The notes under the pieces are model-generated. The model did no database searches. It was not told the origin of the DNA and was given only the letters and a program-made list of their open reading frames with translations. Source: a bacterium (lineage in GTDB: Bacteria; Pseudomonadota; Alphaproteobacteria; Acetobacterales; Acetobacteraceae). Taken from it: DNA of 32,383 nt. Every line of letters begins with the position of its first letter. Position 1 is the stretch's first letter. The position numbers and the translations under genes were made by a program. This document shows, piece by piece, positions 8,000 to 15,346 of this stretch. The DNA lies in assembly GCA_027311165.1 (NCBI GenBank), contig DAICZL010000202.1, positions 1 to 32,383 of the forward strand, in the 5' to 3' direction.

Positions 8000-8407
8000 T
8001 CACATCGGCGGCTCGAGGCGGAATCGCGCCAGCACCACCGGATCGGTCGCCAGCGCCCGCCGCACTGCAGCCTCCCCGGCTTCAGTCAGGCTCACCACCC
8101 GGACCGCCCGGAACAAGCCCACCTCTCCCCGCGCCCGGGCCATGAACAGCGAGCCGAGCGCCAGAGCCGCCCCTCCCCGCGGGAGACAGCAGGCGCAGGC
8201 CTGCGGATGCCCGGCCGCGCCGGACGGGGCGCATTCCAGACGGCCGGGGGGAGATTGGCCGAAGCCAAAAGCCGACATTCCGAACCGCGCCACCACGGCG
8301 TTTTCCGGCGCGGGGGCATCACCCTCGATCAGCAGGGCCTCGTCCGGCGTGGCGGCGCTCATCGGCCCGAACCGCACCCACAAACGCGCATCGCTCATCG
8401 GCTGCAT
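8000..8407 (-). CDS. hypothetical protein, possible CobW/G3E GTPase-like fragment without P-loop
   Basis: A 135-residue protein not firmly assigned. The stretch from residue 71 (CACCLPRGG, then LGSLFMARARGEVGLFRAVRVV, and ATDPVVLARFRL near 120-131) runs parallel to the middle of CobW/G3E GTPases: the metal-binding CxCC, the following helix, and the LxTDPxLxxRFRL region. The GKTT P-loop that should lie before it is absent, and the ETTGLADP switch is replaced by SLTEAGEAA. It may be a non-GTP-binding relative or relic. It is divergent from the ArsR-methyltransferase gene with only 39 bp between starts, and the shared palindrome lies in that gap. Alternative start ATG at 8398. Assignment to CobW is inference by eye. 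Confidence 0.55.
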   Translation of the reverse strand: MQPMSDARLWVRFGPMSAATPDEALLIEGDAPAPENAVVARFGMSAFGFGQSPPGRLECAPSGAAGHPQACACCLPRGGAALALGSLFMARARGEVGLFRAVRVVSLTEAGEAAVRRALATDPVVLARFRLEPPM

Positions 8408-8413
8408 CTACTA

Positions 8414-8435
8414 GACATAAGGATATGTTTATGTC
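8414..8435. promoter_or_regulatory. 22-bp palindrome, probable operator for the ArsR-type regulator
   Basis: Arms GACATAA (8414-8420) and TTATGTC (8429-8435) flank an 8-base centre; 9 of 11 half-site positions are symmetric. It lies 11 bp before the ATG of the ArsR-methyltransferase gene and 6 bp before the start of the divergent gene. Size, symmetry and place suit an ArsR-family dimer. ArsR-type SAH-responsive regulators of the methionine cycle (SahR) are known in proteobacteria, and this is a natural candidate site for autoregulation and metH control. Confidence 0.6.
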
Positions 8436-8446
8436 ATTTGCAAGCC

Positions 8447-9406
8447 ATGGATCGCCTCGTCGCCGGATTGCGGGCCGCCGCCGAACCGACTCGCCTGCGC
8501 CTGCTCGCGCTGGCGGCCACCGGTGCGTTCTGCGTGGTCGAGTTCACCGAAATCCTTGGCCAGTCCCAGCCCCGCCTGTCCCGCCACCTCAAGCTGCTAT
8601 GCGATCAGGGGCTACTGGAACGGCTGCGGGAGGGGGTGAACGCCTGGTTCGCTCTGCCCGCCGGCCCGGAAGGCGACCTGGCACGGGCAGTGCTGGCGCA
8701 ATTGCCACAGCAGGACCCGGTGCTGGTCGCCGATCGCCGCCAGGCCGCGCGCGTTCTGGCCGAGCGCGCGCGCGCGGCATCGGAGGATTTCCGCCGCCAG
8801 GGTGCCGATTGGGACGAGATGCGGGCGCTCGATCTGCCGGCGGCATCGGTAGAGCAGGCGCTGCTGGCGCTGCTGGGGGATCAAAGGCGTCAGGCGCGGG
8901 TGCTCGATATCGGCACCGGCACCGGCCGGCTGCTGGAAGTGCTGGGCGCCGATGCCGCGGCCGCGCTCGGGATCGATGCCAGCCGGGCGATGTTGGCGTT
9001 GGCCCGCACCAGGCTGCACGGCGCCGGCCTGTCGCGCTGCGCGGTCAGACTGGCGGATATGTACCGGTTGCCGCTGGCGGATTCGGGCTTCGACATCGCT
9101 TTGCTGCAGATGGTGCTGCACTACGCCGAGGACCCGGCCGGCGCGCTGGCCGAAGCGGCGCGGGTGCTGCGCCCGGGCGGGACGCTGGTGGTGATCGACC
9201 TCGCCCGTCATGACCGCGCCGATCTGGTAGCGCGGCTGGCCCATCGCTGGCCGGGCTTCACCGATACGGCGATCGCCGGGCTGATGGCCGGCGCCGGCCT
9301 GCTGCCCGGCATCCCCGTCGGCGTCGCCGGACCGCTGGAAATCCGCCTGTGGCCGGCAACCCGCCCTGCCCTCGCCGCTTCGCCTGCCCTGACCGCAGCC
9401 GCCTGA
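8447..9406 (+). CDS. ArsR-family HTH fused to SAM-dependent methyltransferase domain
   Basis: A 319-residue two-domain protein. Residues 1-90 are a winged helix of the ArsR type (LRAAAEPTRLRLLALAA, then SQPRLSRHLKLLCDQGLLE as the recognition helix and wing). Residues 150-300 are a class I methyltransferase domain with motif I VLDIGTGTG at 152-160, IDASRAMLALAR, then DSGFDIALLQMVLHY and VLRPGGTLVVIDLARHD. This fusion is common upstream of metF/metH in alphaproteobacteria, where it probably senses SAM or SAH and controls methionine-cycle genes. The gene is followed by metH after 14 bp, with the metH ribosome binding site beginning at its stop codon, so they form an operon. The 5' end has no Shine-Dalgarno and the candidate operator lies 11 bp upstream, so a very short or leaderless mRNA is possible. 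Confidence 0.88.
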   Translation: MDRLVAGLRAAAEPTRLRLLALAATGAFCVVEFTEILGQSQPRLSRHLKLLCDQGLLERLREGVNAWFALPAGPEGDLARAVLAQLPQQDPVLVADRRQAARVLAERARAASEDFRRQGADWDEMRALDLPAASVEQALLALLGDQRRQARVLDIGTGTGRLLEVLGADAAAALGIDASRAMLALARTRLHGAGLSRCAVRLADMYRLPLADSGFDIALLQMVLHYAEDPAGALAEAARVLRPGGTLVVIDLARHDRADLVARLAHRWPGFTDTAIAGLMAGAGLLPGIPVGVAGPLEIRLWPATRPALAASPALTAAA

Positions 9407-9420
9407 AGGAAACACCCGCC

Positions 9421-12400
9421 ATGTCCCGTCCCCCTCTGCTCGATGCCCTGCGCGAGCGCGTGCTGCTGTGCGATGGGGGCATGGGCAGTCGCGTGCAGGC
9501 GCTGACACTCGATATCGAGCGCGACTATTGGGGACGTGAGAACTGTACCGACGTGCTGAACCTCTCGCGCCCCGATCTGGTGCGCGAGATCCATCGCGGC
9601 TATTTCGCCGCCGGCGCCGACATGGTGGAGACCAACAGTTTCGGCGGCTCGCCGGTCACGCTGGCCGAGTTCGACCTGGCCGACCGCGCCTTCGAGATCA
9701 ACCGCATCGGTGCCGAGCTGGCGCGCGAGGCGGCCGAGGGCTTCGCCGACGGGCGGGACCGCTACGTGCTGGGCAGCATCGGCCCCGGCACCAAGCTGCC
9801 GAGCCTGGGCAACATCGCCTATGATCCGCTGGAGGCGGCGCTGGCGGAACAATGCCGCGGGCTGATCGCCGGCGGGGTGGACGCGCTCCTGATCGAGACC
9901 TGCCAGGACACGCTGCAGATCAAGGCCGCGGTGAATGGCGCCAAGATCGCCCGCGCGGCGGCGGGCACCGACACGCCGATCTTCGTACAGGTGACGGTCG
10001 AGACCACCGGCACGCTGCTGGTCGGCCCCGACATCGCCGCCGCCGCCGCCGTGGTACACGCGCTGGATGTGCCGCTGATGGGACTGAACTGCGCGACCGG
10101 CCCGCAGGAGATGGCCGAGCACGTGCGCTGGCTGGCCGCCAACTGGCCCGGCCTGATCTCGGTGCAGCCCAATGCCGGCCTGCCCGAACTGGTCGATGGC
10201 CAGACGCATTATCCGCTCGGCGCCGCCGAGATGGCGACCTGGGTGGAGCGCTTCGTCGCCGAGGACGGGGTGAACCTGATCGGCGGCTGCTGCGGCACCT
10301 CGATCCCGCATATCGAGGCGCTCGATGCGATGCTGCGCCGGCGCGGCGGGTTTCGCCCGGCGCCGGTGGCGCGCCGTCCGGTCTGGATCCCCTCGGTCGC
10401 CAGCCTGTACCAGGCGGTGCCGCTGCGTCAGGAGAACAGCTATTTCTCGATCGGCGAGCGCTGCAACGCCAACGGCTCGCGGAAATGGCGCGAATTGCAG
10501 GAAGCCGCCGATTTGGACGGCTGCGTCGCCATGGGCCGCGAGCAGATCGCCGAGGGCTCCAACAGCCTCGATGTCTGCACTGCCTTCGTCGGCCGCGACG
10601 AGACCGCCGAGATGAACGAGGTGATCCGCCGCTTCACGGCGTCGGTCAATTCGCCGCTGGTGATCGACAGCACGGAAACCCCGGTGATCGAGGCGGCGCT
10701 GAAGCTGCATGGCGGCAAGCCGATCATCAACTCGATCAATTTCGAGGACGGCGAGCACGCGGCGCATGAACGGCTGGTGCTGGCCAAGCGCTTCGGCGCC
10801 GCGGTCATCGCGCTCACCATCGACGAGACCGGCATGGCCAAGACCGCCGAGGCCAAGCTCGCCATCGCCCGCCGGCTGGTCGATTTCGCCTGCGTCCAGC
10901 ACGGCCTGCCACAATCGGACCTGCTGATCGACCCGCTGACGTTCACGATCGCCACTGGCAACGAGGACGACCGCAAGCTCGGTCAGTGGACGCTGGAAGG
11001 CATCGCCGCGATCCGCGCCGAGTTTCCCGACATCCAGATCATCCTGGGCCTGTCCAATATCAGCTTCGGCCTCAATCCGGCGGCACGCGCGGTGCTGAAC
11101 AGCGTGTTCCTCGATCACGCGGTACGCGCGGGGATGAGCGGGGCGATCGTGCATGTCAGCAAGATCCGCCCGCTGCACCTGATCGCGCCCGAGGAGGTGC
11201 AGGTGGCCGAGGACCTGATCTTCGACCGCAGGCGCGAAGGCTATGATCCCTTGCAGCGCCTGCTCGCGCTGTTCGCCGACCGCAAGGCGGCCGACGCGGT
11301 GAAGAAGCAGCGCGCCGAGACGGTCGAGGAACGGCTGCGCGACCGCATCGTCGATGGCGACCGCAAGGGTCTGTCCGACGAGCTCGATCTGGCATTGAAG
11401 ACCAACAAGCCGCTCGACATCATCAACAACCACCTGCTGGAAGGCATGAAGGTGGTCGGGGAATTGTTCGGCGCGGGGAAGATGCAGCTGCCCTTCGTGC
11501 TGCAGAGCGCCGAGACTATGAAGGCCGCCGTCGCCTATCTGGAGCCGTTCATGGAGCGGGCCGAGGGCCAGGAAAAGGGCACCATCGTGCTCGCCACGGT
11601 GAAAGGCGACGTGCACGACATCGGCAAGAACCTGGTCGACATCATCCTGACCAATAATGGCTATCGGGTGGTCAATCTCGGCATCAAGGTGAAGCTGGCC
11701 GACATGGTGAGCGCCGCGCACGAGCACCACGCCCACGCCATCGGCATGTCCGGCCTGCTGGTGAAATCCACCGTGGTGATGCGCGAGAACCTTGAGGAGA
11801 TGTCGCGCCAGGGCCTGGAGATCCCGGTGCTGCTGGGCGGCGCCGCGCTGACCCGCAACTACGTCGAGGACGACTGCGTGCGCGCCTATGGCTCGGGCCG
11901 GGTCGCCTATGCGCGTGACGCCTTCGACGGGCTGCACCTGATGGACAAGGTCACCGGCAACGCCTTCGACGACTACCTCGCCGCGGTGCAGTCCAAGCGG
12001 GCCGGCAAGGCGCGCAACACCGCCCGCACGCTGGGCCAGGCCGATGCCCGCGCGTTCCGCCCGGTGGATGTCGCGGCGGTGCAGGCGCGCCGGCGACGGC
12101 TGACCGCGGATGTGGCGGTGCCGCCGCCGCCCTTCTGGGGCCCGCGGGTGATCGAGGCGGCGCCCAAGGCGATCGTTCCGTTCCTGAACGAACGCAGCCT
12201 GTACCAGTTCCAGTGGGGCTTCCGTAAGCAGGGCCGCACGCTGGAAGACTTTCTGGGCTGGGCGAAGCAGGAATTGCGCCCGGTGATGAAGCGCATGCTG
12301 GCGCTGTGCGAGGCCGAAGACATTTTGCGGCCGCGCGCGGTCTATGGCTACTGGAAGGCGGCCGGCCAGGGCAATGACCTGGTGGTGTTCGACCAGGACG

Positions 12401-12906
12401 GCGAGACCGAACTCGCCCGCTTCACCCTGCCACGCCAACCCCGCGAGGATGGCGAGTGCATCGCCGATTTCTTCCGCGACATCGACGATGCCGGGCGCGA
12501 CGTGATCGGCCTGCAGGTGGTCACGGTCGGCCAGAAAGCCTCCGACACCGCGCGGCTGTGGTTCGAGGAGAACCGCTACCAGGACTATCTGTATCTGCAC
12601 GGGCTGTCGGTCGAGATGGCCGAGGCGATGGCCGAGTATACCCATAAGCGCATCCGCGCCGAACTCGGCTTCGCCGGCGAGGATGATCGCGAGATGGAGA
12701 AGATGCTGAGCCAGGGCTATCGCGGATCACGCTATTCCTTCGGCTATCCGGCCTGCCCGAAGCTCGAGGACCAGGCACCGCTGCTGCGGCTGCTGGACGC
12801 GGAGCGGATCGGCGTTTCGCTTTCCGACGAATCGCAGTTGCACCCGGAACAATCGACCAGCGCGATCGTGGTTCTCAATCCTCGGGCGAAGTATTTTTCC
12901 GTATAG
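9421..12906 (+). CDS. metH: cobalamin-dependent methionine synthase
   Basis: A 1161-residue, full-length MetH (5-methyltetrahydrofolate-homocysteine methyltransferase), which makes methionine in the cytoplasm using methylcobalamin. Domains in order: the homocysteine-binding barrel, residues 1 to about 315, with zinc ligands Cys224 (GLNCATGP) and Cys290-Cys291 (GGCCGTS); the pterin-binding barrel, about 345-610 (FSIGERCNANGS, INSINFEDG); the B12 cap and Rossmann domains, about 630-870, with DVHDIG at 730-735, His732 being the cobalt ligand; and the AdoMet activation domain, about 890-1161 (RAELGF ... YSFGYPACPKLEDQ). AAGGAAA just upstream sets the start. No metF is visible nearby, although the ArsR-methyltransferase/metF/metH order is common. 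Regulation probably runs through the palindrome before the regulator gene. Confidence 0.97.
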   Translation: MSRPPLLDALRERVLLCDGGMGSRVQALTLDIERDYWGRENCTDVLNLSRPDLVREIHRGYFAAGADMVETNSFGGSPVTLAEFDLADRAFEINRIGAELAREAAEGFADGRDRYVLGSIGPGTKLPSLGNIAYDPLEAALAEQCRGLIAGGVDALLIETCQDTLQIKAAVNGAKIARAAAGTDTPIFVQVTVETTGTLLVGPDIAAAAAVVHALDVPLMGLNCATGPQEMAEHVRWLAANWPGLISVQPNAGLPELVDGQTHYPLGAAEMATWVERFVAEDGVNLIGGCCGTSIPHIEALDAMLRRRGGFRPAPVARRPVWIPSVASLYQAVPLRQENSYFSIGERCNANGSRKWRELQEAADLDGCVAMGREQIAEGSNSLDVCTAFVGRDETAEMNEVIRRFTASVNSPLVIDSTETPVIEAALKLHGGKPIINSINFEDGEHAAHERLVLAKRFGAAVIALTIDETGMAKTAEAKLAIARRLVDFACVQHGLPQSDLLIDPLTFTIATGNEDDRKLGQWTLEGIAAIRAEFPDIQIILGLSNISFGLNPAARAVLNSVFLDHAVRAGMSGAIVHVSKIRPLHLIAPEEVQVAEDLIFDRRREGYDPLQRLLALFADRKAADAVKKQRAETVEERLRDRIVDGDRKGLSDELDLALKTNKPLDIINNHLLEGMKVVGELFGAGKMQLPFVLQSAETMKAAVAYLEPFMERAEGQEKGTIVLATVKGDVHDIGKNLVDIILTNNGYRVVNLGIKVKLADMVSAAHEHHAHAIGMSGLLVKSTVVMRENLEEMSRQGLEIPVLLGGAALTRNYVEDDCVRAYGSGRVAYARDAFDGLHLMDKVTGNAFDDYLAAVQSKRAGKARNTARTLGQADARAFRPVDVAAVQARRRRLTADVAVPPPPFWGPRVIEAAPKAIVPFLNERSLYQFQWGFRKQGRTLEDFLGWAKQELRPVMKRMLALCEAEDILRPRAVYGYWKAAGQGNDLVVFDQDGETELARFTLPRQPREDGECIADFFRDIDDAGRDVIGLQVVTVGQKASDTARLWFEENRYQDYLYLHGLSVEMAEAMAEYTHKRIRAELGFAGEDDREMEKMLSQGYRGSRYSFGYPACPKLEDQAPLLRLLDAERIGVSLSDESQLHPEQSTSAIVVLNPRAKYFSV

Positions 12907-13172
12907 GGCGAACCGGGCGGCAGCACGGGTGCTGATCGTACCCTGTCCGATGTTCACGGATGACCGGGACGGGGCAGTGGCTGCCAGTGGGAGGGGCTTG
13001 CCACCGCGCTCACCAGGCTGATCCGCTCTGCCAGCCACCACCGGCTCCGCGCTCTGCCATCCGGACAAGATGCAGCATGGCGAGGCGGTGCCGCAGTGCG
13101 CGGACATGCCGTGCGGCCGGCCATCCGCTTCGCCGGGTTCGGGCTGACGATCCGGCCGGCCCGGACCGGGAA

Positions 13173-13196
13173 CGAGGGGTGTGTTTGCATCCCTCG
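13173..13196 (+). other. hairpin in the metH-amiC gap
   Basis: The 441-bp gap 12907-13347 holds no convincing gene. CGAGGGGTG (13173-13181) pairs with CATCCCTCG (13188-13196), with one G-T wobble, around a six-base loop TGTTTG. There is no T-run. The loop does not fit the ANTAR pattern (first base T). Near the amiC start, TTGCTT (13313-13318) and TATCAG (13335-13340) with a 16-base spacer are a weak promoter candidate that would give an almost leaderless amiC mRNA. Confidence 0.35.
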
Positions 13197-13347
13197 CCGG
13201 CGGCGGGGCGGTTCAAAGGCCACTCCCGTGTTCGGTCTTCGCCGCCCGCCTTGGCGTACTCGATGATCGCTTCAGGGGCGGAGGGAGCGGCTGACGATGT
13301 CTTAAGCCGGACTTGCTTTTCCGCCCGTCCTCGATATCAGACAGATC

Positions 13348-14496
13348 ATGATCGAACCCTGGCGTGTCGGCGTTCTGTTCTCGCAAACCGGCGTCACCGC
13401 CGCGGTCGAGACCACCCAGTTGAACGCGACGCTGCTCGCGATCGACGAGATCAATGAAGCCGGCGGCGCGGCGGGGCGCCCGATCGAGCCGATCGTCTAC
13501 GACCCGGCCTCCACGCCGCGGAGATTCCGCACCCTTGCCGAACGGCTGCTGATCGAGGACCGGGTGCGGGTGATCTTCGGCTGCTACATGTCCAGCACGC
13601 GCAAGGCGGTATTGCCGGTGGTGGAAGCGGCGCGCGGGCTTCTGATGTATCCCACGCTGTATGAGGGGTTCGAATACTCACCCAACTGCATCTATACGGG
13701 TGCGGCTCCCAACCAGAATTCCCAACAGCTGGCACGCTATCTGTTCCGCCATCATGGCAACCGCGTGGTCTTCATCGGCTCCAACTATGTCTATCCCTAC
13801 GAATCCAACCGGATCATGGGGGATCTGGTGCGCCAGGCGAAGGGACAGGTGCTGGATGAGATGTATGTGCCACTCGACCCGCGGCCAGCGGATCTGGAGC
13901 GGGCCCTGAAGGCGGTGAGCCGGGCACGACCGGATGTGATCTTCTCGACCGTGGTCGGAAGCGGCACGGCGATGCTCTATGATGCCTATCACCGCGCTGG
14001 TTTCGATTCCAGCGCACTGCCGATCGCCAGCCTGACCACCAGCGAGGCCGAGGTGGCCGAGATGCGCCCGGAGGCGGCGGCGGGCCACATCACCGCCGCA
14101 CCGTTCTTTCAGACGCTGGACCAGCCCGCCGCCAGCCGTTTCGTCGCCGCGTATCAGCACCGGCACGGCCCCGCGGCGGCGGTGCCGGCGGCGGCGGAAG
14201 CGGCCTATTTCCAGGTGCATCTGGCGGCCGGCGCACTCGCCAGGGGCGGCGGGGAAGCGCCCGAACAACTGCGCGAGGGCCTGACTGGGCTGGAGTTCAA
14301 CGCCCCCCAGGGCCAGGTGCGAATCGAGCCGGCCAACAACCACACCCATCTCTGGCCCCGCGTCGCCAGGCTGGACCCGACGGGTCGGTTTCGCGTGGTG
14401 TGGACCGCGCCCGCCCGGGTGCGACCCGATCCCTACCGGGTGATGCAGGAACTCGATCCGGAGGCCGGACACTGGCCCGGCCGCGTGGAGGCCTGA
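13348..14496 (+). CDS. amiC: AmiC, amide-sensing regulator of the amidase system
   Basis: A 382-residue cytoplasmic periplasmic-binding-protein fold, close in length to Pseudomonas AmiC (385). It starts directly with VGVLFSQTG and has no signal peptide, unlike the transporter binding protein encoded downstream, to which it is clearly related (IFGCYMSSTRKAVLPVVE, LLMYPTLYEGFEYSPN, VFIGSNYVYPYESNRI, FNAPQGQVRIEPANNHTHLWPR broken here after FNAPQGQVRI). By the Pseudomonas model it binds AmiR when no short-chain amide is present and releases it when acetamide binds. It is followed after 7 bp by amiR, which fixes the assignment. No clear Shine-Dalgarno precedes the ATG at 13348. Confidence 0.92.
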   Translation: MIEPWRVGVLFSQTGVTAAVETTQLNATLLAIDEINEAGGAAGRPIEPIVYDPASTPRRFRTLAERLLIEDRVRVIFGCYMSSTRKAVLPVVEAARGLLMYPTLYEGFEYSPNCIYTGAAPNQNSQQLARYLFRHHGNRVVFIGSNYVYPYESNRIMGDLVRQAKGQVLDEMYVPLDPRPADLERALKAVSRARPDVIFSTVVGSGTAMLYDAYHRAGFDSSALPIASLTTSEAEVAEMRPEAAAGHITAAPFFQTLDQPAASRFVAAYQHRHGPAAAVPAAAEAAYFQVHLAAGALARGGGEAPEQLREGLTGLEFNAPQGQVRIEPANNHTHLWPRVARLDPTGRFRVVWTAPARVRPDPYRVMQELDPEAGHWPGRVEA

Positions 14497-14503
14497 ACCG
14501 GCG

Positions 14504-15112
14504 ATGGGCTTCGAGATCCTGCGCGACCTGCGTGACCTCCACGTTCAGGTGATCCACGCGCCGGACGCCGAGGGGCTGGGCCTGGTCGAGCATGTGCAGC
14601 GGATCGGCTGCACCGTAGAGGCGGCCTGGCCGATCCCAGACGGGCTCGCCGTGACCGCCGATCTGGTGCTGCTGGCGATCGACCATGACAGCCGCGACCG
14701 GCTGCGCCGCCTGCTGCGCGCCGCCGACCGGATACCGCCGACACTGATCGCAATCGTCGGCTATGAGAACCCCTCGATCCTGCAGCTGGTGCTGGAAGCC
14801 GGCGCCCATGCCGTGGTCGAGCGCCCGATCCGCCCCTTCGGCCTGCTGACCCAGATGACCCTGGCCCGCGCGCTGTGGCTGGAGCAGCAGGAGACCCGCC
14901 GGCGCGTGCTGAAGCTGGAACGCAAGCTGTCGGGGCTGCACAAGATCCAGCGGGCCAAGGCGATACTGATGGACACCCACGGCATGACCGAGGATCAGGC
15001 CTATCAGGCGATACGCCGCCAGGCGATGACCAAGCGGATGGGGATGGAGGAGCTCGCCTCGGCGATCGTCAGCGCCAACGACCTCTTGAACTCGGCCCGC
15101 CGAAGCGGCTAA
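14504..15112 (+). CDS. amiR: AmiR, ANTAR-domain transcription antiterminator
   Basis: A 202-residue RNA-binding antiterminator (Pseudomonas AmiR is 196). Residues 1-130 form a receiver-like fold without the phosphorylation site pattern (LVLLAIDHDS, PPTLIAIVGYENPS, GAHAVVERPIRPFGLL). A coiled-coil helix follows (RRRVLKLERKLSGLHKIQ), then the ANTAR three-helix domain (RAKAILMDTHGMTEDQAYQAIRR broken here after RAKAILMDTHGM; MTKRMGMEELASAIV). ANTAR proteins bind paired hairpins with six-base loops and prevent terminator formation. Two such leaders are visible here, before urtA and before amiE. Its start is 7 bp after the amiC stop, with GGAGG at 14487-14491 inside the amiC end. Confidence 0.93.
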   Translation: MGFEILRDLRDLHVQVIHAPDAEGLGLVEHVQRIGCTVEAAWPIPDGLAVTADLVLLAIDHDSRDRLRRLLRAADRIPPTLIAIVGYENPSILQLVLEAGAHAVVERPIRPFGLLTQMTLARALWLEQQETRRRVLKLERKLSGLHKIQRAKAILMDTHGMTEDQAYQAIRRQAMTKRMGMEELASAIVSANDLLNSARRSG

Positions 15113-15121
15113 CCTCTCCAA

Positions 15122-15146
15122 GGCCCGAAGTAAGTTACTTCGGGCC
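15122..15146 (+). other. 25-base near-perfect palindrome just after amiR
   Basis: GGCCCGAAGTAA (15122-15133) and TTACTTCGGGCC (15135-15146) are perfectly complementary around a single G, giving a strong stem with a 5-7 base loop 10 bp after the amiR stop. There is no T-run directly after it. It may cap the 3' end of the amiCR message or shape the urtA leader that follows. Confidence 0.6.
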
Positions 15147-15157
15147 CAGGGTTTCAC

Positions 15158-15200
15158 CGGGGCATCAGCGACGCTGCCCCGAACAGGCGATGTAGCCCGT
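15158..15200 (+). promoter_or_regulatory. candidate ANTAR tandem hairpin in the urtA leader (AmiR target)
   Basis: First hairpin 15158-15181: CGGGGCATC pairs with GCTGCCCCG (one T-C mismatch) around loop AGCGAC, which has A at position 1 and G at position 4 as in known ANTAR targets. Second hairpin 15183-15200: ACAGGC pairs with GCCCGT (one A-C mismatch) around loop GATGTA, with G at 4 but G instead of A at 1. They are separated by one base. The 3' arm of the second is the 5' arm of the terminator at 15194-15230, so the two folds exclude each other, as expected for antitermination. Confidence 0.6.
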
Positions 15201-15230
15201 CAGGCCGCTGTTGAGCCTGCCGGGCTTTTT
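15194..15230 (+). terminator. intrinsic terminator in the leader of urtA
   Basis: AGCCCGTCAGGC (15194-15205) pairs with GCCTGCCGGGCT (15215-15226), 11 of 12 positions, around a 9-base loop, and ends in five T (15226-15230). It lies about 115 bp upstream of the urtA start, so it works as an attenuator between amiCR and the transporter genes. Confidence 0.85.
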
Positions 15231-15346
15231 GTCTGAAGCACGTCAGTCCGATACCGCAACATCAACGCCCCGCCTCGGACCGTCCGCGGCAGCGACGCAG
15301 GCTGCGCAGCCGGTTCAGAGCAACCATTTCGGAGACATCATCGGCC

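Noticed and set aside
9208-12645. Open minus-strand frame of more than 1,100 codons opposite metH
   Set aside because: metH on the plus strand has every domain and catalytic motif of its family. The opposite frame is low-complexity in His, Gln, Arg and Ala, as expected for the antisense of a GC-rich gene, and shows no domain.
12960-13457. Plus-strand open frame in the metH-amiC gap
   Set aside because: Arg/Pro/Ala-rich composition, no ribosome binding site, overlaps the amiC start, no recognisable motif.
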